A stretch of 64,000 bases of DNA from NCBI RefSeq assembly GCF_964275005.1, contig NC_092706.1, forward strand, positions 29,812,781 to 29,876,780, read 5' to 3'. The DNA is from Diadema setosum (taxonomy: Eukaryota > Echinodermata > Echinoidea > Diadematoida > Diadematidae). The notes beneath the pieces were generated by a model. That model searched no databases. It was not told the origin of the DNA and saw nothing but the letters and a program-made list of their open reading frames with translations. Below, one piece after another: positions 57,888-64,000 of the stretch (its first letter is position 1; every line of letters starts with the position of its first letter). The translations under genes and the position numbers were made by a program.

Positions 57888-58734
57888 CTAGGTGTTACAA
57901 AAAACATTTCCCATTTTTGATCCTTGATAGTTCGAAAACTGTACATCAGAAAGCGCTGTCATTAATATGAGCAATAGCTGAATAGTGTACAATTTATTTG
58001 GAGGTGATTTGAATATGAGAGCATGAATCAGTTTAATTAAACCCATGATTAATCTTAAAGTTAAGTTCAAGATTTTGATCAAATTTCAACCCTCTGTACA
58101 AAACTTAACTTTACACAGGAACCAATGATGTGTGTGTGAGTGTGTGCTTACAATGACCCTGGACAATAGACATGAATACCACGAATACCATCTTTTCAGA
58201 GCTCATGCTGACTAGGCTTCTGGTCTCTTGCTCCAAATCACATGAATGCTTTATTAATAATTCAGGGTGGATTGCCCTGGGCAGTAATAGTCTAAATTCA
58301 TGGCAAAGGGTGAAATGTATGCACATGAAAAAGTAAGCACATTGTTTTCATGTGCTTACATACTCTACATTTCAGGATGAATAAAGACTAGCTTTGATAG
58401 TGGAATTTCTCATGCATATGTAATAGAGCATTCCAATCCTGACCATTGTTCAGGACCATTGTCAGCGTGATAACCACACACTCCCATACACACCAATTGA
58501 CACATGTGCAAAACTAAAATTTTGTACGGAGGGTTGAAAACAGAGCAAAATATGAAACCTAAATCAAAATTAAATCTTTAGTTTAATGAAACTGATTTAT
58601 GCTATCATTTTTACATTACCTCCAACAAAATTGTACACTATTCAGCCATTGCTCATATCAATGTCAGTGTTATCTGATATGTAGTTTTGAAACTATTAAG
58701 GATCAAAAGTGAGAAATTTTTTTGTAACACCTAG
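57888..58734. mobile_element. 847-bp TIR element with TA target duplication
   Basis: The ends CTAGGTGTTACAAAAAA and TTTTTTTGTAACACCTAG are flanked by TA (57886-57887 and 58735-58736). Imperfect inverted arms extend about 200 bp (TTGATCCTTGATAGTT, GAGCAATAGCTGAATAGTGT, ACAATTT.TTTGGAGGT). TA duplication fits Tc1/mariner-type mobilisation. No transposase frame. Confidence 0.8.
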
Positions 58735-58833
58735 TACATGTACTGGGTACAAAGTTTCAGAATCTATAGTGATAGCGATGAGGAATAAGAACGTTTTCAA
58801 AATTCATTAAAAAAGTCACAGTGAACGATAAGG

Positions 58834-58950
58834 ATCCCTGCTGGAAAGAACGCAGTGTCTCACAATGTGTTCACAATGTGTTCACACTGTGTTTACAATC
58901 TGTTTCACATTGTGTCATACTGTGGAACAATGTGTACTTTCCAGCAGGGA
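58834..58950. mobile_element. short foldback element with internal CACAATGTGTT repeats
   Basis: ATCCCTGCTGGAAAG at the left and CTTTCCAGCAGGGAT at the right form perfect inverted ends. Between them TTCACAATGTG-type words repeat four or five times. Confidence 0.65.
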
Positions 58951-60640
58951 TTACACAGCATCTTCATTGAAAAATACATGGGATGCTGAAGGAAGCGCAA
59001 AAAAAAAAAGAAAGCCTGCATAAATCATTCACACGTGGAGTTGTTAAGCAAGTGGTATGGTAATGGAATTACATTGCAACATTACTGCAATATTTGAGCA
59101 TCCTGTGTCATCATCCTTGTTCAGCGTAATTTGTTTGGGTTTTCAAAGTACTTGTTCATCTGCTCAAGGACCAGAATAAATCCCACAAATCTATACATGG
59201 AGCTGTCGATGTATGTTCTACATGATGTGAAATAATTTATTCAAAAAAACTTTAAATGGCAATAAAGGACAAAGTAGCATCATGATGTCATTTCACACTA
59301 TACTCTAAAGCACGTGGCTACGCAAGAGAGAACAGTTGATTGCGCAACCATGACTTTCAAGAAGTAGAGACTTCCTGAGCACGAAGAAATAGGAAATGAC
59401 GATTTGCATTTAATGTCCTCATTCCATATTTAGTCCATCTTCTTTTTCTTTTTTTATCTTGGATGGAGAGGCCAGGATGATTTCCAATCACCGTAAATAA
59501 AGGGTTTTTTTTCGTGTTTTTCCAGACGAAACTAGTACACACTGTGTACAATGTCTTCGAGTGTTTATCTATTGTGTTCACAATCCATTATAGTTTGCTT
59601 TGACATTAATACAGGAAGAAACATGTTAAAACATTTGTCCATCTGCTATCCAATTGAATGTTTTTAATTTGTTATCTAGTTAGAAGTCAGCTTCTGTCAG
59701 CTATATATTTTTTCATGCCTTTATGTGAATTTTATCTCTTATATATTCTGTTTATATATGTAATGATCGAAGTCCGGTAGTAGAATTCTTGGGGTAAATA
59801 GAAAAAGAAGAGCAGCGGCATATAAAACAAGTGATATACCAACCCTGTTTGATTGAGAGGGAACATATCTTGTACCGTTACTCTTCTGTTCTTACTTTAA
59901 TGTATAATAGATGTATTGTGGCTTTCCACACGTAGCGAGAACGGGCCTCTGTCTAGAGCTCCAACCTATATTATTGGGTTCGCGGTGCTGGCCTACTTTG
60001 ACGAACAAAGGACTCGGTCTTTGGCGACGTCGATTAGGCGTGCGTCTATCGTCGTCGAATGTATGCTGCTGCCTGCTGGCATGCTACTCACTGATTTCAC
60101 TACGTCAGAGAAAGTGACACTGGTCTGTGACATCACAATGGTTAAAGATATCTTGTAGCCTTCCTAAAACGATACAGCGCGTCGCAGGTGATGGCTGAAA
60201 CAACCCGAAAGGAGAAGTGAAGGGGTCAAGGGATGAAGTGGGGCGGGGCCCGGGCGGGGAGGGGAAAGTTATGACATCATAGACATGGGGAGGGCAACAT
60301 TTTGTTGGACACGCACCAAGTTAGCGACAACTTAACTTAAACTTATGCTTCGCACGCCCAATGGATACATGGCTTTTGAGCTTCAAGAACTGTCGTCATT
60401 TAATTGCCAAATAAAAAAAAAATATTAAGTGCATTTTTATATGTTCTTGCTATGACAAAGTCTGGCATCAATGATGCAAACGTTTCTTCTCCTCATGAGG
60501 ACCGGTAGAATGTACTCATTGTTTTTTCGTTTTCTTTTTTTTTTACGTGCCGACATATACATAATTGTTGTGTATTATGTTGACATCCCATTATTCAATA
60601 TTCCAGCATATAATCAAGATTGATTGACAAATTCGAAAAC
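58951..60640. other. intergenic; unidentified open frame at 59916-60158
   Basis: Mostly AT-rich. The 80-codon plus-strand frame at 59916-60158 lies in a GC-richer patch and has normal protein composition (SIRRASIVVECMLLPAGMLL), but no family is recognised and no splice sites place it in a gene. Confidence 0.35.
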
Positions 60641-60800
60641 GTTTTATTTAATATTCGTATATATTTTCTAACCACATTGTAATCTCTTCTAACAACTGTC
60701 TAAAGTTGTTTGTTCACGCTTTGTTTTGATGAATTTTCGTGAACTTTTATTCTTTGTTTATGTGCTGCTGAAATGAAATAAATTTGAATTGAATTGAACT
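60641..60800 (+). mobile_element. LINE 3' end with (TTGAA)n tail
   Basis: The sequence ends GAAATGAAATAAATTTGAAT followed by TGAATTGAA, the tail type seen at other LINE ends here. No coding part retained. Confidence 0.45.
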
Positions 60801-61278
60801 GACTTGCAAAAAGGTTTTCAAAGAACCGTTCAAAAGTCTAAACAATCACATATGACTTGTCATTACAATGTATCACGTGACCACCACTAGATTGAAAGGG
60901 CACACGTTATTTGTACTATAATACACATATATACATTTTATACATTATATACATGATTGAATAGAATCTATTTTTATATGATACACAACACAACACAACA
61001 CACGCATTTCTGTTGACGAGATAATTTTAGATTGCACTTTGATTAATTTGTGAAAAGGTAATATTTCTTTCAGAAGAATTATAACTCATTAAATTATACA
61101 ATCAGAATGTTGCACTGCATGATATTGCACCAACTATATCATAACACATCCTATCTATAGATAATCATATTAATGTGTTTTCTTGGTAGATCTTGATTAA
61201 GGCCATGACATGTCGAAAGTTTGATTAAAGGGAAAAGTATAAATAGAGATCAACGTTCGCTGCAAAACATGATTTCTT

Positions 61279-61279
<1 letters not shown>

Positions 61280-61349
<70 letters not shown>
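61280..61349. repeat. (TA)n microsatellite
   Basis: Pure TA run of about 70 bp. Frames over it encode Ile/Tyr alternation only. Confidence 0.95.
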
Positions 61350-61351
<2 letters not shown>

Positions 61352-61884
61352 AAAGAGAGAGAAAGAACTTAGACAGAGTGGTGTGATAAGTGATAAGATT
61401 TCAATTGGACAGTCTCGTTCACACAGGGTAAGCCGGATGTAGCTGGTGTTGGGCAGTATCATCTATTTTTCTTTCTATACGCGTTCAATGCTGGTCATAG
61501 CATTCGTGTCAAATTAATACTTTCATTTCTCAGCGTGAAAGACATACATGGCGTGAGCCAAAGTTAGTACAAACATTTACAACACAGGAATGAGGGTTCT
61601 TGCGAAATTTTATATTCTCAAACTATATATCCAATCTATAATTGCGCATCTTTGCGGATCTTCTAGAATGACCAATGATGCTTTTGAATTTATGTTTAAT
61701 AATCAATTATACTTTTGTCTATTCTTGTCCAATTATGTATATTTGAAATTTTGATGAATCGAAACCAATCACGTCATGTTACGGACTAACATCTGGACAC
61801 AAGCACACACATACATACACATATCCATAAACTTCTTAATACTCCTCATCTTTCTGCTAATTCTCCTCCTTCATTACTATAACA

Positions 61885-61890
61885 ATCATC

Positions 61891-61922
<32 letters not shown>

Positions 61923-61957
61923 CATCATCATCTTCATCATCATCATCGTCATCATCA
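61885..61957. repeat. (ATC)n microsatellite
   Basis: ATC trinucleotide run with few interruptions; translates as poly-His in one frame. Confidence 0.95.
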
Positions 61958-63639
61958 TTTTAACTATTGTTCACCAGCCCCATGCAGCTCCTCCTAGTAT
62001 AATGATCTAGTTTTTCTCTCTCAACTTTTTTCCCTTACTTCCTTAATTTCTTACCTCCTTTCCTTCTTGTCCCTCCCTCTCTTTCCTCTGACTGCTTCCT
62101 CTTACTCATGGTGCTGGATACATTGTTGTCATGGCAACCCTGCATGGCTTGGACGTTAAGCCCTGCGTGTATTATTGGTTTTGTTTAATCATTTTACACT
62201 TCCGGTATTTATATCACGATCGGAATATGAATCATTATTTTACTCAGAATGTTAAGATATGTATCATTCATTGGTTGACGGTCCCTTCTTCACTTTCTCT
62301 GTCGTCAATCCCACTTCCACTTCTAATGGGACTTTAACTATATACTTTTATCATTTTACTGCCAATTACTATAAGTAAAACAAGATTATACTTCTACTAT
62401 ACTGCTACTACACTAATTTTAATAAAGAATTATTGTGTGATAAATCAGTAGATTTACAGCTTAATAGAATAGGAAATTTAAAAAAAATGATGATATTTGC
62501 ATCAATTTCTCTCCCTCATCTCACAACAGCAACACCTCTGATTTTATGCAGTAATTTACTCATGGTTTCTTTCCGATTATTGATAAACCCATCAGAATAA
62601 ATCTTCATTCATCAATTCAGATTGATTAGCTAACCTTTTTTTCGAATGTATCTGATAGCCCCCATAAATCCATTCGGGATACTGTTTTTCTCATGTTTTC
62701 GAGCAGTTGTCATTTTTGTCATACACTGTACATTGTGTCTTTGAACTTGTGTTGAAATTTGTATTTGATTTACTTTTACCAGTACCTAGGCCCATTATTT
62801 GACTATGATAATACTTGTATTGTGACTTTTCGCCTTAAAATTCCTCCTCTACATTTTACATTTTCATCATCTTCGTTTTCCAGTCCGCTGTCAAACCTAC
62901 CAAGTCTCACGCCTTAGACGTGATACTCACGCCCCATGAGTCTTTCCCACCCTTACACACCTGATTATTTTTTTGTTCTCACTTCTCACAACAAACACCA
63001 AACACCAAAAAGAAGAAAAACAAACAAACAAACAAACAATCAAAAAAACAACAACAAACAAACAGATATGAATGTTCAACCGCCATTTTAAGACTTTTTT
63101 TTAACTATCAGAATAAGCAAGAATATTCGATCGCAATAACAATTGTCTTTTAATAGTGCTACATCACGGGAGGGGGACAATGCCCCTCTTGAGCCACCCC
63201 CTCCCCCTCTCTCTTCGCTTCGGATGCGCTGACCCGCCGAAAAAAAAAAAAAAAAAAAAAAACCGCTCTCCCGGTTTGGGGGGGGGGGGGTGGAAGAGGG
63301 GGCAATTGCCCCCCCCCCCCCCAATAAAATGTTGGGGGGGGGGAACTAGTTTTTGCCACCCCCAAGATGGTGAACAAGTAACTCTTTAGTGGCTTTACCA
63401 TGAACATTTTCAACAGTTTCGGCTCATTAATAATGTATTATAGTTAGAAGCAGCTATCAGCGTACGTACGTTCATGAGAAACGAAAATTTACGAAGATTC
63501 TGAGCTCTCGCTCGCGTCATTCGCGCATAAAATGTTTCTGAAAGGATACTAGTATTGCATGACAAATGTGACTTCTGTTATTTTGAGTCAATAATAGCAA
63601 ATACAAAATTTAGTTGATCAGACGTGAAAGTATCAAGAC
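61958..63639. other. intergenic, no gene seen
   Basis: AT-rich, then a patch of poly-A, poly-G and poly-C with GGGACAATGCCCCTCTTGAG (63174-63350) that resembles decayed dispersed repeats. No exon supported. Confidence 0.4.
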
Positions 63640-64000
63640 ATTCCGAAGAGCTCGCTCGCTCTGCCCGTACTTAGTAATATGAATAGTTTTCATAAGTTAT
63701 GATCATCATCGAGGATCTCACACCGTCACATAAAAATGTGCCCCCGTAAGTTATAGTCATACTCCTTCAAGTCTCAGTGATTTTTTTTTCCTATTTTTAA
63801 TTCCGGAGAAATTTGTTTTTAAATGCTCTATAAACGCGACTTTTATACTCTGTTCTTACAAAAAGTCCCTACCGTAGGACGGGGGTATCCCCGTCCCTCA
63901 CCCTCCCCCGCTCGGTCACTTCGCTTCCTCGCCGAAGATCTCACACCGTCACATAAAAGTGTGCCCCTTAAGTTATAATCATACTCCTGCGCTGTGATTT
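63640..64000. repeat. second block of the about 200-bp satellite-like repeat, cut by the window end
   Basis: GCTCGCTCGCTCTGCCCGTAC, CATAAGTTATG, GAGGATCTCACACCGTCACA, GCGACTTTTATACTCTG, AAAGTCCCTACCGT and CGCTCGGTCACTTCGCTTCC match the 50754-51230 block in the same order and orientation. Confidence 0.75.

Noticed and set aside
61776..61997. Poly-histidine frame
   Set aside because: Translation of an ATC microsatellite.

Overview
This is a eukaryotic (animal) genome window: AT-rich, intron-containing, full of microsatellites (TA, CA, TTC, TTG, ATC, TTCAA), truncated non-LTR retrotransposons, tRNA-derived SINEs and many small foldback/TIR elements. There is no prokaryotic gene organisation. 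The mix of Jockey/CR1-like and RTE-like LINE remnants, the tRNA-SINE, and CUB and kringle modules joined by phase-1 introns suggests a marine invertebrate deuterostome. An echinoderm is my best guess, but the species cannot be fixed from sequence alone.

The supported host genes are all on the minus strand. (1) At 984-1092 a signal-peptide first exon belongs to a gene that continues off the left edge. (2) At 11213-25453 six exons with matching phases assemble into a 697-residue single-pass receptor: signal peptide, two CUB domains, a Thr/Pro-rich stalk, one transmembrane helix and a 318-residue cytoplasmic tail with an SH3 ligand and several phosphotyrosine-type motifs. (3) At 34117-39154 four exons assemble into a 191-residue secreted protein: signal peptide, a short Cys-containing region of unknown type and one complete six-cysteine kringle followed directly by a stop. 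A weak plus-strand first exon is proposed at 45799-45906, downstream of two E2F-like motifs.

Everything else is mobile or repetitive DNA. In the CUB receptor, intron 1 (21306-25347) is largely a 2.9-kb TIR element with other repeats nested inside. Intron 2 (15725-21097) carries a GC-rich foldback element that hosts a central MITE and an inactivated RTE-type LINE. Between the receptor and the kringle gene lies a tandem array of about 15 units of roughly 165 bp (28100-30690). From 40 kb to the right end I see TIR elements with recognisable target duplications, microsatellites, LINE tails and two blocks of a second satellite-like repeat, but no convincing conserved protein.

The most interesting biology is the apparently novel CUB-CUB-TM signalling receptor beside a secreted kringle protein. 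The first exons of the receptor and of the left-edge gene have nearly equal size, the same phase and a first extracellular cysteine at the same residue, hinting at a local family. That these proteins act together is inference only.
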